A stretch of DNA of 64,000 nucleotides from Siphonodentalium dalli (Eukaryota > Mollusca > Scaphopoda > Gadilida > Siphonodentaliidae), in assembly GCA_032622095.1 (NCBI GenBank), contig CP136063.1, positions 38,850,106 through 38,914,105 of the forward strand, given 5' to 3'. The notes beneath the pieces are model-generated. The model was not told where the DNA came from and searched no databases. It worked only from the letters and a program-made list of their open reading frames with translations. Below are positions 12,926-24,699 of this stretch, piece by piece (the stretch's first letter is position 1; the number at the start of each line of letters is the position of its first letter). The position numbers were made by a program, and so were the translations under genes.

Positions 12926-13578
12926 TGAAATAGATAGAAAAACGGCTTATGCTTCTTTTTATCGTGATTTCGGCTTTATGCATATTCGGTTAACTGCATA
13001 AGAAAAGCCATGCACCGACGCTATGCAATAAAGCGAAATTGACTGTATTTGGGGCATAATAGGAGGGTGCATCTCCAAACATCCAGAAATATGAGTCAAT
13101 ATGTAGAGAGAGTACAAGTTGTTAAAATACTCCTACTACAGGACACGAGCATCCCATCCAATTACATCGGGAAAGCATTGGATCGGATTACTTCTGGAGG
13201 TAATTTATTTTTTAGCTTATATTGTCATCAGATGTAAGGGCTTTAACCCCTAACCGTCCTGAAAACTGGTTTCCAAAGAGATAAAATGGGGCTCAAAAAG
13301 CCAATTTAAAAATCTTCTCCAGTTCTTAGTAACTCGCTAAATCTTTTCAAACATAGTGTGGTACATTACTATGGCCACAAGATCTCAATTTGTTCATGGC
13401 ATCACACTTGATTGATTTTAATGAGCCGTAAGGCACTTTGTAATTTAACACTGAATCCTATGTGCAATTAACATTTTTGAGGTATTATATGAGCCTTTAG
13501 CGCTTTATGAAGGTTATAAAATTTCATTAAGTTATAAACACAGCAGCTTATTGCCATCAAATTTAAGCGCTGTAGCCC
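12926..13578. other. Unassigned DNA
   Basis: A weak open stretch lies at 13049-13237 (contains LLLQDTSIPSNYIGKAL) but has no clear splice sites. The remainder shows no supported feature. Confidence 0.4.
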
Positions 13579-13582
13579 TTAA

Positions 13583-15953
13583 CACGTTGAGTGCCAATAC
13601 GAGTTATCTCGTAGTTCGCAACTTTCGCAGGTTGCCACTACGAGTTCTCGTAGTTGTTTCCATGTTGTGTAACTGACAAATGGAAGTAGTGGAAAAGGTC
13701 GATACACCACGAACACCCGCCTCGGAACATCAGAACAGTGATTTTATCAAATAGTGTGGCTCCCCCTACATCGTACAACTGAAGTGAGCACCATCAGCAC
13801 ACATTCTACTCAAAATGGTCCAGTTGTGAGTGAATACAGCCGACACTGTCTCAATGAGTTACCACCAGAGGCAGTCGGTGAGTGGGCAATTAGACTGGGT
13901 TGTTGGTATTCAATAGACTGACAATGCATGCGCACGCATGCAGACACAATCAGGGTGTGGGTATTCACAATGTACAAACATGCGAAGGCAGTTTCGGTGA
14001 ATGGTTACATCGTTGTGTTTCAACACATTGAAACTTCACACAACCACCCACACACGTCCCACAGGCCAGCCAAATCTGTTCCCTCCCAATCTTGTGCAAG
14101 TGCATGTACGCATCCAGCGCAAGATAAGCGGATAATCCATGACATTACGCATGTTGATGCTACCATTATCTCAATATTAGGGAACACAGCAGTTGTTTTT
14201 GGAATAAAGTAAATTGAAACAATTATTCCCCAAAGCTACATTTTACCTTCTTCCGAACGTGTTGAGCAATGGAATTACCGTACTTTAGACGTCGCGCAGT
14301 TCATCGAACTGTTCTACATATGTAGCTACGGATAAATAGTATTTTGTAGCATAGAGGTTTAGAGTAATGGGCGACATACTTCCAGACGGATGTATTATAT
14401 GGAATCGTTACATGTAGCACACTCCTGAATGTACAGGAATCTATTTGGCTACTGCTGCGTGGTTGTTATAATTTTATGCTGACAATTCTTCCAAGTTCCA
14501 ATACTATTATTTTTGGGCTGTACTTTGGAACCCTAGCATAGGCCTAAATAAGGCTAAATGAGAGATAACTTACAATGCCCGAAACCAGGGACCAGCCTAG
14601 GCCTGATTTTCAGGGCGAAGTGACTTCTCCCTGTCACAAAAATAGGGCGAAATGCGTTGGCAAAATTGAAATCCGCCCGCACTGTAGTCGCCTATAAAAG
14701 GCTAGATAAAGAAAATAATAGGAGATATGTAATATTTAAATTAAAATGGTAAAACAATGGTTCAAATGTGGAAGCTTTATGTTCAAATCATTACACTAAT
14801 AACTATGAATAATGTCCAAATATGAGAGAATGGTTTTGAAAGAACGGCATTTTTACAACCGCTTATGAATACAAAAAGAAATAAGAATTACGACCGCTTA
14901 TGTATACAAAAAGAAATAAAAATTAGACAATGCTTGTGAATACGAAAAAAATGCTAAAAAAAAAAACGATAGAAATCTTGAACATTTTCACTCATTAAAA
15001 GTCCCTAACATGGGTACTATGTTGCAAAAATGAATTTGTTTTCAAAGCTAATCTGGCCTTTACATAATTTAACAAAGGGGTGATGATCTGATGTAAGGTG
15101 TAGAGTTGTAATCTTCAGGTGTGATAATCTCAAAATCACAAGTCACTGGACACCTGACGATGTATTCACAGCTGTCTGCAATCAACACTCAGGTGTGAAT
15201 GTGCTCCCAAATCGGATTAATACAGCTGTTAATAGTAACTATGGTGTTATCTACGACAGTGTCAGTGGATAACTGGGTTCAATCAATGTTGGCAGTAAAT
15301 AGTGGGTGAATATTTTGCCAATTTTCTTAGGTAAACTTCGGAAATTTCAGGGCGACTTAAACTTCGCCCGGCTGCAAAATTAGGGCGAAGTGAGCAAGAA
15401 TATGGAGACTCCCTCGGCTGGTCCTTGCCCAAAACAACAGAAGATGCATGCTCTTAGTCATTACTGCATGGATGAAATAAACTCATCCTCACAGGAAACA
15501 AGTTCACCCGATTCCACATCGGATTTGCCATCTGTAGGCATGCATGCTCATATATATATACACCGGTAAGTAATTTGCTCCACCGTGCATCAGTCATAAT
15601 ATAACTATACAACGAGCTATAATCACCACAAGGACTCCCACACCTCCATAAATATGCTTACCACCAAAATAACTTGTTTGGGTTACATTCTACTTCATAT
15701 TTGTTGCTCAAATGTGTCCAATTGAGTCTACGAGATAACTCGTAGTTGGCACTGGTGGTGGCAATACCCAAATTCCTTCCACCAGTGCCGGTTATGAGTT
15801 CTCGTAGTACTATCAATTGCCGTTTCTGTCGTCTAAAGTCGCGACGTCATCCAATTTTTACTTCATTGAAGCCAAATTATGGTCTACTAAGGGTATCTTG
15901 CCATGATTTGGCAAACTGGCGAGATTACTAATTGATTTCCGGCACTCAACGTG
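13583..15953. mobile_element. piggyBac-like element, non-autonomous, 2.4 kb
   Basis: The element is bounded by TTAA at 13579-13582 and 15954-15957. With the target site, its termini read TTAACACGTTGAGTGCC at the left and the exact complement at the right, a form typical of piggyBac ends. Subterminal palindromic words built on TACGAGTTATCTCGTA and ACGAGTTCTCGTAG occur near both ends (13600-13650, 15725-15810). No piggyBac transposase (DDD catalytic domain) is readable, so it is a deletion or solo derivative. Its interior holds another candidate inserted element at 14589-15424. Confidence 0.8.
14589..15424. mobile_element. Candidate nested element with GGACCAGCC termini
   Basis: Within the piggyBac-like element, a segment starts GGACCAGCCTAGG and ends with the complement CCTCGGCTGGTCC. 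Inside both ends the phrase AGGGCGAAGTGA recurs in inverted or direct form (near 14612 and 15380). A similar fragment lies at 16015-16095. I could not identify a target duplication, so the limits are tentative. Confidence 0.4.
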
Positions 15954-16014
15954 TTAACACCCCTGGAAAAAGGGTTTAAAGGTTTTATCAAGCTTAGTCG
16001 TTGAAACAGGGCTC

Positions 16015-16095
16015 AGGCTAGACCCTGTGGACAGGGAGAAGTGACTTCTTCAGAGGTCAGGGCGACTTCTGCACAAGGCGAAGTGGGGAGAAATG
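16015..16095. repeat. Fragment related to the 14589-15424 element
   Basis: The segment carries GGCTAGACCCTG and AGGGAGAAGTGACTTCTTC-type sequence similar to the terminal region at 14589-14640. It is probably a truncated second copy. Confidence 0.4.
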
Positions 16096-16189
16096 TTTTG
16101 TTTTTTTAGATCAGGTGAGCGTCCCAACCGCCCTGGCAGCTCTAGTATTATTCACATGCTCAATTTGAATATTTTTCTTATTTATTTAG

Positions 16190-16515
16190 ATGTTGGTCTT
16201 CCTGTTCCTGGTGTGAATGAAAATCAACTCGCTGCTGAAAACACAAACGTGCACGCTGACAAACAAGTGAATGGACACACTTCTGAAAATGAAATGAATG
16301 ACTCAGACCCTTTCGATTTTGAGAGTGAGGATGATCTGGAACACACTCCTCCGAAAAAAGTAAAAAACAATGTTCACAGAGTGAAATGGTGCAAGAAGGA
16401 AGTGAAGGAACTTGAACACTTTTTATCTGAACATCTCAAATGTAAAACCACTCCAGGAAAAAAAGAAGTTATGAGTGCTCGGATAAGCAGAGAAGAGGGT
16501 GGTATTTTACAATGA
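16190..16515 (+). CDS. Candidate terminal exon, acidic/charged protein
   Basis: A strong acceptor (TTTTTCTTATTTATTTAG, AG at 16188-16189) precedes an open frame encoding about 108 residues. It has a Ser/Asp/Glu-rich stretch (DSDPFDFESEDD), a basic PPKKVKN nuclear-signal-like motif, then VKWCKKEVKELEHFLSEHL and TTPGKKE. The latter pattern resembles a short C-terminal module I associate with multi-copy uncharacterised proteins of aquatic animals, but this is a weak recollection. The frame stops at 16515. A frame shifted by one base continues with TTLWQKKISNMNRK to a stop at about 16566, which suggests a one-base insertion near 16500 and a decaying gene. The function is unknown. Confidence 0.5.
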
Positions 16516-16569
16516 AGACATTACCACACTGTGGCAAAAAAAGATATCAAATATGAACCGAAAGTAGAA

Positions 16570-17783
16570 TGTGTTCTTGACACTACCATTATCATTTAAA
16601 TTTTTCAAATATGCAAAATCATCTTCCATTTTCTATTAGTTGCAGTCATTAATTTAATTCAATTAGTCATTAGCATAATTAAGTTAATTAACTGTAAATC
16701 ATGCTCACAAGGCACATCAAACATCCAGAAACGGGAATTTCATCACAAAATAACGGAATACGGCCGCTGTAGTACTGGTATACTAGTCCAGGCACATTAG
16801 GTTTCACAAGAGCAAAAAATCAGGGATCAATAAGAACAGGTTTATGAACATGGCAAAAGTCCCCTAAAATCCGAGTTAAGCTTTTTGAGATATCTTGATT
16901 TTTCGGAGTGGTTCAAATTCTGAAGCATTTCCATCAGGCCATATGGGAATACAGTCATGTGTAGATCAATTAATTCCAAATTCATAATACATTGAGATAC
17001 AGACAAACAATGCTCAGTCGTGAACCATAAATGTAGAATTTATGTCCAAAAATGGCTGCCAAAATGGCCAAAATATAATGAAATTTACATTTTATGCATA
17101 AGGCCAAAATTAAAAAAATCCTAATTTATCATCAGATCCCCCTCCATTTTTTCGGTCCGTCCCAGATTTTTTTATTATGGGTATATCATAACAGGCTTGC
17201 TGAGCGGAAAATGCGCCAAAAAAAGAGCGGAGACAAGGCTTAATGGTAACATGCAAGAGGTTGAAAATAATTAAAGTGTCTTTCACCTCCAGAGGAATCC
17301 CAGAATTTCATATTGTTATTATAAATAATGTATCTTCAAGAATATTGATATGGTAAATTTGTTATTTGGAAATTCGGGATACAAAATAAAAAATATTGCC
17401 CCCTTCGCATTTAAAAAATAAAGTTGATGATAAACTAGGAATTTATTTATTGTGGCCTAATTGAATAGCTAGTCCCATAGGAGTGACAACACACTCAAAA
17501 TATGTAAGGAAGAATGAATGCAAACTATAAAAGAAACATTTTATCAGGGATCTACGAACTATCTCTAATATATCTAGCGAGAGATATAGTGAAAAGCAAG
17601 ATCTCATACAATGGTTAAATCTTTACTTTTTGGCCGCAAAGAAACCGAAGTATAAGGCAATTTTTTCTGCACTATTTATCTTGAATCGTGTGATATGTGT
17701 GTACACTACACTGTAAAATGAAATTTAATAGCGAGGAATTAATTCTGTGACCTTTTCTAGAAGCCGAAATATATGCTCATATA
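16570..17783. other. Unassigned AT-rich DNA
   Basis: No gene is supported. A motif AAAATGGCTGCCAAAATGGCC occurs near 17049-17070, related to motifs in the adjoining foldback element. Confidence 0.4.
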
Positions 17784-20700
17784 GTCGATAAACTCAAATT
17801 TTAGGGTCAACCTAGAAAAAATTCGGACTAAGTTGGTTTTTATACCATTTTGAAGAGGAAGCTCTCCTCTATAACATATCCAAAATCCGCTAAAATCCGC
17901 TTTGAGCATTTTTTGTAATTCAAGATGGCGTCCAAGATGGCTGCCATTTTCATTAAGTCAGTTTGATGCAATTTTTGTGAGAACATCTTGTCATATGTAT
18001 ACACATGTATATATTTTTGTGAAGCTAAGACATAACGCCACCTTTATGTGTCAAAATTGGAACCCCCCGTCCAATGTGGCCGCCAAAATGGCGCCCGGAA
18101 GTGAACATTTTACGTTTTTTAATAATATCTTTAAGATAAGTTTCTGTGGTTTGGAACTGGTTGAGAATTGTGACTTTATTTTGTATTTAGCATGTTAACT
18201 GACCATTGGAGCAACGAAATATGCTGATCGTTTGGTCCATACACCTTCCGATCACTCAAAAATTTGATATTACAAAACGCAGTATAACATTCCACAAAAG
18301 ATCCCCATTGGGTTTCTAGTCATATTTCACCAAGAAGTGGGAAGAACTGTGCAATGTAAGTGATGCATTCTATATCTTATTGATATTCGAACTCAATGGT
18401 ACCAAAATTGTCACTTTGGCTCAAAATGGCCGCCAAAATATGGAAAATGGTAATTATTATCCCAGCGTGCCATGCAACCGCTTACAAGGTGATGCACACA
18501 ATTGACTATTCTGTCTTATATACATTGAATTCCAACATTTCTTATGCACATTGATTAATTTTTACTGTTTACTATTCTGAAATTACCAGAATTATGGGAT
18601 TTCTCTATCACAAACAGCATCAAACTCAGCAAAAAATAACTTTTCATGTTTGGACCATTTTTTAAAAAGTAAAATGGAACTATCTTTGGTATCAAAGGTT
18701 CTTTTTATTTTGATATGCATTAAATGTGTCATAGTGTGGTGTTTTCGACAATATTACTCAAGATGACTTGCAAAATGGCAACAAATTTGGTAAAAAGTTT
18801 ATAATCCGAACATTATTCTCTGCTGTTCCGAAATGGTGGCAAATTGTAACTCATTTGGTTATTAAACATGCTACTTAATCAACTGACAATTAAATCTTAT
18901 ATTCTGGTTGTCCCAGCACCTTATGAAGCACGACAAATTCATTTTAAGTGATGCAGTATGGGTTTTGCCGAACATCTCTTTTGGGATTATGTCTATGTTT
19001 TTAACGCAAACACACCATGTATACTCCTACACCTCACACGATCTGTATACATATTCACTACATACATGAACACAAAGTAACCTCTTGTATACCTATTCGC
19101 CTCACCATAGGCCATACAGTCGTCACTCCATGTATATGGATTTGCATAGCTATATAGCCACTAAAGATATACATATAAACCCTACCGATGACCATACAGT
19201 CACTCCTGGTATACCTGTTCGCTACATCCATGATCATACATCACTTCTTGTATACCTATTTGCCTAACCAGTGGTCATACAGTCTCACTCCCTGTATATA
19301 TATATATATACACATATTTGCGACACCCGTGGCCATATAGCCACTCCAGATATACATATACACCCAACTCAAAACCATAGTCACTCCAGGTATATACATA
19401 TAGATCTCACCAATGGCCTTGCAGCCCTTCTAGATATATCAATGTCCCGTACCGCACACACGAACCTTCATACACTCCAGACTTGCATATACAACTGCAT
19501 ATACGCATAAACCACATTCGTGATCATAGTCACTCCTTGTATATCTATTCACCCCACCATTAATGTTGCCATACTGTCAATCCCTATATACAAATTGGCC
19601 GTGCCATGGCATATAGTCACTCATGATATACATATACACCTCACCCTCGACCACAGCGTCACTCCAGGTGTTTATATATACCTCAGCAATGGCCATACAT
19701 CCCTTCTAGATATACCAATACCCCGCACACACGGCCATTCGTACACTTCAGACTTGCATATACAGCTCAACCGTGACAATTCAGCCACTCGCTGTATACT
19801 TAAACGCCGTCTCCATGAGCATTCAGCTATTCACTGTATGCTTGTACACACCACCAATGGCAATACAATAGGCCATACATATAAACATATACATCCCACC
19901 CATCACTATGAGGTGACGTCACTCTCTATATACACTAGCCGCCAGTGGCCATCAAAGTGTACTCCATGTATGCATATACATTTCAACAATGACCGTGCAG
20001 TCATTCCATGTACACATATACACATTGCCCATAACCATACAACCACACCATATTTATACATACACCCATCCATTACCATACATCCAACATTTGTATACAT
20101 ATACACCCACCCATGACAATACAGCCACCCAATGTACACATGTACAGCCCACCCCTGACCACACAGTCACTCCATATATACATACAGGACAGTGTATAGC
20201 TGCTCTCGTTATGCCCATACACCACTTCAATGACCAGACAGCCACTCACTGTAAACATGTTCACCTCACACTTCACCATATATTCATCTCACCATGGACA
20301 CCCCATCCATGACCACATAGTCACACATTGTATAACTATTCACATCATTCATGAATACAATAGCTACATGTATACCTACTCACCTCGCCTATGACCATAC
20401 AGCCAACAGACACACACTGTATTAAGTTGATTAATGTTGACGCTAATGGGCCAGAATAGCCACAAAATATGATCACTCTCAGTTCCGTTTCAACGTTCTG
20501 TCCATTTCCGTTCACAAGGAAGTTTTTGGCAAAATCCATATTGCATTCCTCAAAATGAATTTGTCATGCCTCGTAGGGTACCGGGACAACCAGAATAGAA
20601 CATTTAGTTGATTAAGTAGCATGCGAGTCACAATTGATTATGCATACATATACACCACGTATATACACATATGTATATGTATATAATAATGTTTACCAAA

Positions 20701-21678
20701 TTTGGTTGCCATTTTGGAAGCCATCTTGAGTAATTTTGTCTAAAACACCTCAGTGTGACACATCATGTAACACATATCAAAACAATAAACATCTTTGTTA
20801 CCAAACATAGTTCCATTTTACTTTTAAACAATGGCTCAAACCTGAACAGCGATTTTTTGCTGATTTTGATTTTGATTTCAGGTTTGTGAACATTCCGAAT
20901 AATTCTGCATCAGACATGTTAGTAGTCAAGCTATATAAGACAGAATTGTCAATTGTGTGCATCACCACATCTTGTAAGCGGTTGCATGGCACGCTGGGAT
21001 AACAATTAACATTTTCCATATTTTGGCGGCCATTTTGGCGGCCATTTTGAGCCAAAGTGACAATTTTGGTACCATTGAGTTCGAATATCAATAAGATATA
21101 GAATGCATCACTTACATTGCACAGTTCTTCCAACTTCTTGATGAAATATGACTAGAAACCCAATGGGGATCTTTTCTAAAATGTTATACCGCGTTTTGTA
21201 AAATCGAATTTTTGAGTGATCGGAAGGGGTGTGGACCCCACGAATAGCATATTTCATTGCTCCAATTGTCAGTTAACATGCTAAATACAAAATAAAGTCA
21301 CAATTCTCAACCAGTTCCAAACCACAGAAACTTATCTTAAAAGATATTAGTAAAAAACTTTAATTCCACTTCCGGTCGCCATTTTGGCGGCCATCATGGA
21401 CGGGGAGTTCCAATTTTGGCACATAAAGGTGGCGTTATGTCTTAGCTTTACAAAAATGTATACATGTGTATACATATGACAATATGTTCTCACTATAATT
21501 GCTTCAAGCTGACTTATAGGAAAATGGCAGCCATCTTGGACGCCATCTTGAATTTCAAAAAATGCTCAAAGCGGATTTTAGCGGATTTTGGATATGTTAT
21601 AGAGGATATATTCCTCTTCAAAATGGTATACAAACCAACTTTGTCCAAATTTTTTCTAGGTCAAACCTTTTATCGACC
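17784..21678. mobile_element. 3.9-kb foldback element with ~1.2-kb inverted arms
   Basis: The left arm (17784-18985) and right arm (20510-21678) are inverted copies along their whole length. Both outer ends carry TCGATAAA and GACCTAGAAAAAAT-like sequence, and both inner ends carry GACAAATTCATTTT. Matching landmarks include the paired AAGATGGC(G/T)CC motifs at 17922-17945 and 21520-21550, and TCAAAATGGCCGCCAAAAT at 18420 and 21035 (inverted). The core between the arms is a minisatellite. No transposase is seen. Long inverted arms around a repetitive middle are typical of Foldback-type elements; that assignment is inferred, and I found no clear target duplication. Confidence 0.75.
18990..20505. 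repeat. 42-bp-period satellite core of the foldback element
   Basis: About 35 diverged units contain a CCATACAGTCACTCC-like half and a TGTATACATATACACC-like half. Around 19689-19860 four consecutive units are exactly 42 bp. Because 42 is a multiple of three, long stop-free frames arise, including a His/Thr/Pro-rich frame at 19520-20116. This is best read as translated repeat, not a gene. Confidence 0.8.
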
Positions 21679-22802
21679 AGACTAATAGCAGTATCACTAA
21701 TGTGACCGTCATCGTTTCTTTTGATATATACACCATCAAACCTTTCAAAATACACTGCTATAGAGCAGTATGAGATATATTCATAGAGTAATGGGTGAAT
21801 TGTGCAGATTATATTATCTGTGTCTTAAAATATTAGTCATAGTTGCCTAAGATTAAGTAATAAAACATAAAATATTTCACCGTTATCACAAGAATGCATG
21901 GTGGTATACTATGAACGCAATTTATCAAAATGCACAGGAGTACAATATACTTAAAAAAGTCTAAACTTGACCAAAATTGCCCACATACTCTGACCGAGAC
22001 TGTTCATACCTGGAAATATATTTGGTTATATTCACCAAGGTCACATATACGCAAAGGGTACTATGTTTTCTGCAACCGCATTACTGTGTGTATCCCTTCC
22101 CCCTAATGTTACACATATCTGCTGAACTAACAACCATAAATAGCAACATTGAGTCAATGTTCAACGCTGACATAACAGCTTTAAATGCTGATCACCTGAC
22201 ATTTTGCACAAGTTCATGTGTGGATTTGGCAAGATATTTTCAAACAACAAAATACGGAAAACTAATATTGTACATTGCATAATAGTATACTCCAGTTGCA
22301 AGTTGCCGACTGAAGTAAGTTTATCAAATTGTCAGCTAAGCAGCAAGAAAATTAGTCGTATATAAAATTACGATGTGCTGTCTACTTGATCTGGTGTGAT
22401 GCAGTTCTAATCTTTTGAAGAGGTGGCGGTTTCTTTGCAATATAATAAGCATTGCAACAAACGTGTATGGTTTATTATCATGTACAGTGCTGAACAATCA
22501 GTAAATGTAACTGCTATTTATACCGCATGGATATGCACTTAAATTTCTGCGTTACATTCAATAATTTATCATCACGCCAAATGAAACTACCATACACTGT
22601 GGCAAAACATTACTTTGGATGTTGCATGCCTGAAACCATTATATTTGGCCCTGACTTTAAACAGAAAACCCGAAATTTGAAAGTCGTAAATCATTGGGTT
22701 TGACTTTCATTGCCATGACAAATAAATCCCCCACATGGATCTGTTTTAATGATCTGTGTACCTTTAAAGATATTTAACAACAGACTTGTATATTGCTAAC
22801 AG
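21679..22802. other. Unassigned DNA
   Basis: The open frame at 21977-22282 lacks domain or splice evidence. No repeat or transposon end was recognised. Confidence 0.4.
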
Positions 22803-23082
22803 TGGTTTCAAAGAGCATCCCAAGACCACTGAATGGGATGTATGGGGCTCGGAGAGCATTCCAAGACCACTGAATGGGATGTATGGGGCTCTGAGAGCAT
22901 CCCAAGACCACTGAATGGGATGTATGGGGCTCAGAGAGCATCCCAAGACCACTGAATGGGATGTATGGAGCCCAGAGAGCATCCCAAGACCAGTGAAAGG
23001 ATGTATGGAGCTCAGGACAGCATTCCACGACCACTGAATAGGATGTATGGGGCTCGGAGAGCATCCAAAGACCACTGAAAGG
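22803..23082. repeat. 41-bp minisatellite, left part (~6.7 units)
   Basis: Units start AGAGCATCCCAAGACCACTG and continue AATGGGATGTATGGGGCTCGG. Successive starts at 22812, 22853, 22894 and 22935 are exactly 41 bp apart. The array is cut at 23082 by a hAT-like element and resumes in phase at 24322. Confidence 0.9.
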
Positions 23083-24321
23083 TAGTGCTGGGATGGTTGG
23101 GGTTTTTTCCTAACCAGTTAACCACGGGCATTAACCTAATCATAACCGGTTAACCGCGACCATCTTTAACCTAAGTACGAGATTGAATACACTGGTCACT
23201 ATAACGGCAAACGCGTCCTGAAAACGTTTATATACATCCGATCACAAACGATGTCTTGGTCGTACAATGCGGCCCCGTTACGCCGATCAAATAGTGGTAA
23301 ATGTGTCGAAATTAATTCAGTTTTGAGCCCAAACAAACTAAAATATAGTATATACTAGTAGTGCGCTAGTATATCTATGTTTACGGGAGTCCTGCATCGC
23401 ATAAACAACGCTTGCTTGCAAAACGTTCAGCGACGAAATATAGTTCCTTCCTCGTGTATATCCCGGACACAATTAGCCCAAAAATGTGCACAACAAGGTA
23501 CTGATTTTACTTAAGGTAGGTATACTGTTGTTTAGTAATGTTTACTAGTGTTTGGGTATAGGTACATGTAGGTATGTATTAATCACAGTGGCTGCACAAT
23601 GTTACTTCAATTATTTAATAAACATTCAAACAAAATTAAATCGTCGTGTTTCATTACACAAGCCCCAGTCAGTGTTTACGAAATAAAGTTATCGAACACA
23701 TCACTAGATATACTCTGAGTTCCCACTCCCAGTAGGCCCATGTGTTTTTTCTAGATGTGCGACTTCATATTGGATGTTGATACAGAATAAACGAATCGCG
23801 TTTGGCAGGCCTTGTATTAAGCCCATTTCTTCTTTATTTTTCGTCATCATCAATTATTACTAAATGTCCCCAAACGTTCGATTTCCGTTTTTGTAGGTCT
23901 TCTGCCATCGCTTTGAGAAGAATTACGGTAATGATAATGGCAAATGGGGGACAGTTTCAAGAAAACAGAAAGACTATTAATGACGTAGTAAATGTCTAGA
24001 CTTGATTGCTTTGATGTATGCCGCGGTGCGCGTGCAACTGGAACGTAATGTAATGCCGCCAAAGGAAATTGGCATTGAATGTGTAGCAAGTGATTCGCAG
24101 ACTGACACAGTGTAGTTGTTGGTTTCATGTCTAGAAATGCAACCCATGATCAAATGGGCTTGTGTTGTGGGGGTATATGAATACGGCAACATTTACACGG
24201 AGTACTACGATGATAGTACGATCGTTATCAATAGTACTATTATTCGGTTGTGGCCTCCTCCATCCGGTTGACACGCGTAACCGAACCGCAACCGGATATC
24301 TGGACAACCGTCCCAGCACAA
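23083..24321. mobile_element. hAT-like element inserted in the 41-bp minisatellite
   Basis: A 1239-bp element begins TAGTGCTGGGATGGTTG and ends with the complement of TTGTGCTGGGACGGTTG. The flanking 8-mers CTGAAAGG (23075-23082) and CTGAATGG (24322-24329) differ at one position and come from the same place in the 41-bp unit, as expected for an 8-bp hAT duplication. Subterminal AACCGGTTAACC-like words occur at both ends. No transposase frame is readable. Confidence 0.8.
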
Positions 24322-24552
24322 CTGAATGGGATGTATGGGGCTCTGAGAGCATCCCAAGACCACTGAATGGGATGTATGGGGCTCTGATAGCATCCCAAGA
24401 CCACTGAATGGGATGTATGGGGCTCGGAGAGCATCCCAAGACCACTGAATGGGATGTATGGGGCTCGGAGAGCATCCCAAGACCACTGAATGGGATGTAT
24501 GGGGCTCGGAGAGCATCCCAAGACCACTGAATGGGATGTATGGGGCTCGGAA
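24322..24552. repeat. 41-bp minisatellite, right part (~5.6 units)
   Basis: This is the same unit as at 22803-23082 and is very homogeneous. Unit starts at 24346 and 24387 confirm the 41-bp period. Apparent minus-strand frames across it are repeat artefacts (a translated SHSVVLGCS motif). Confidence 0.9.
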
Positions 24553-24589
24553 GAAGAACATATCCTTTAACACCTTGATATCATCCAGG

Positions 24590-24695
24590 AGCTACAGTAA
24601 TGCCCAAAGTAAGTGACCATTTAACCACAGCAGAATTATGGGTAATTTTTCATGATTTAGTCGGAAATATGGCTTGTTGACTAGGTGCCACGATT
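24590..24695. repeat. Fragment of the palindrome family at 29684
   Basis: It contains AACCACAGCAGAATTATGGG and GATTTAGTCGGAAATATGGC in the same order as the left arm of the 29684-30014 palindrome. It is a half-arm copy only. Confidence 0.6.
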
Positions 24696-24699
24696 ATTA

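Noticed and set aside
19520-20116. 198-residue His/Thr/Pro-rich open frame
   Set aside because: It is the translation of a 42-bp satellite (14 codons per unit). Several other frames across the same DNA are also open.
22764-24573. Overlapping minus-strand frames with SHSVVLGCS repeats
   Set aside because: They are artefacts of the 41-bp minisatellite read in three frames.
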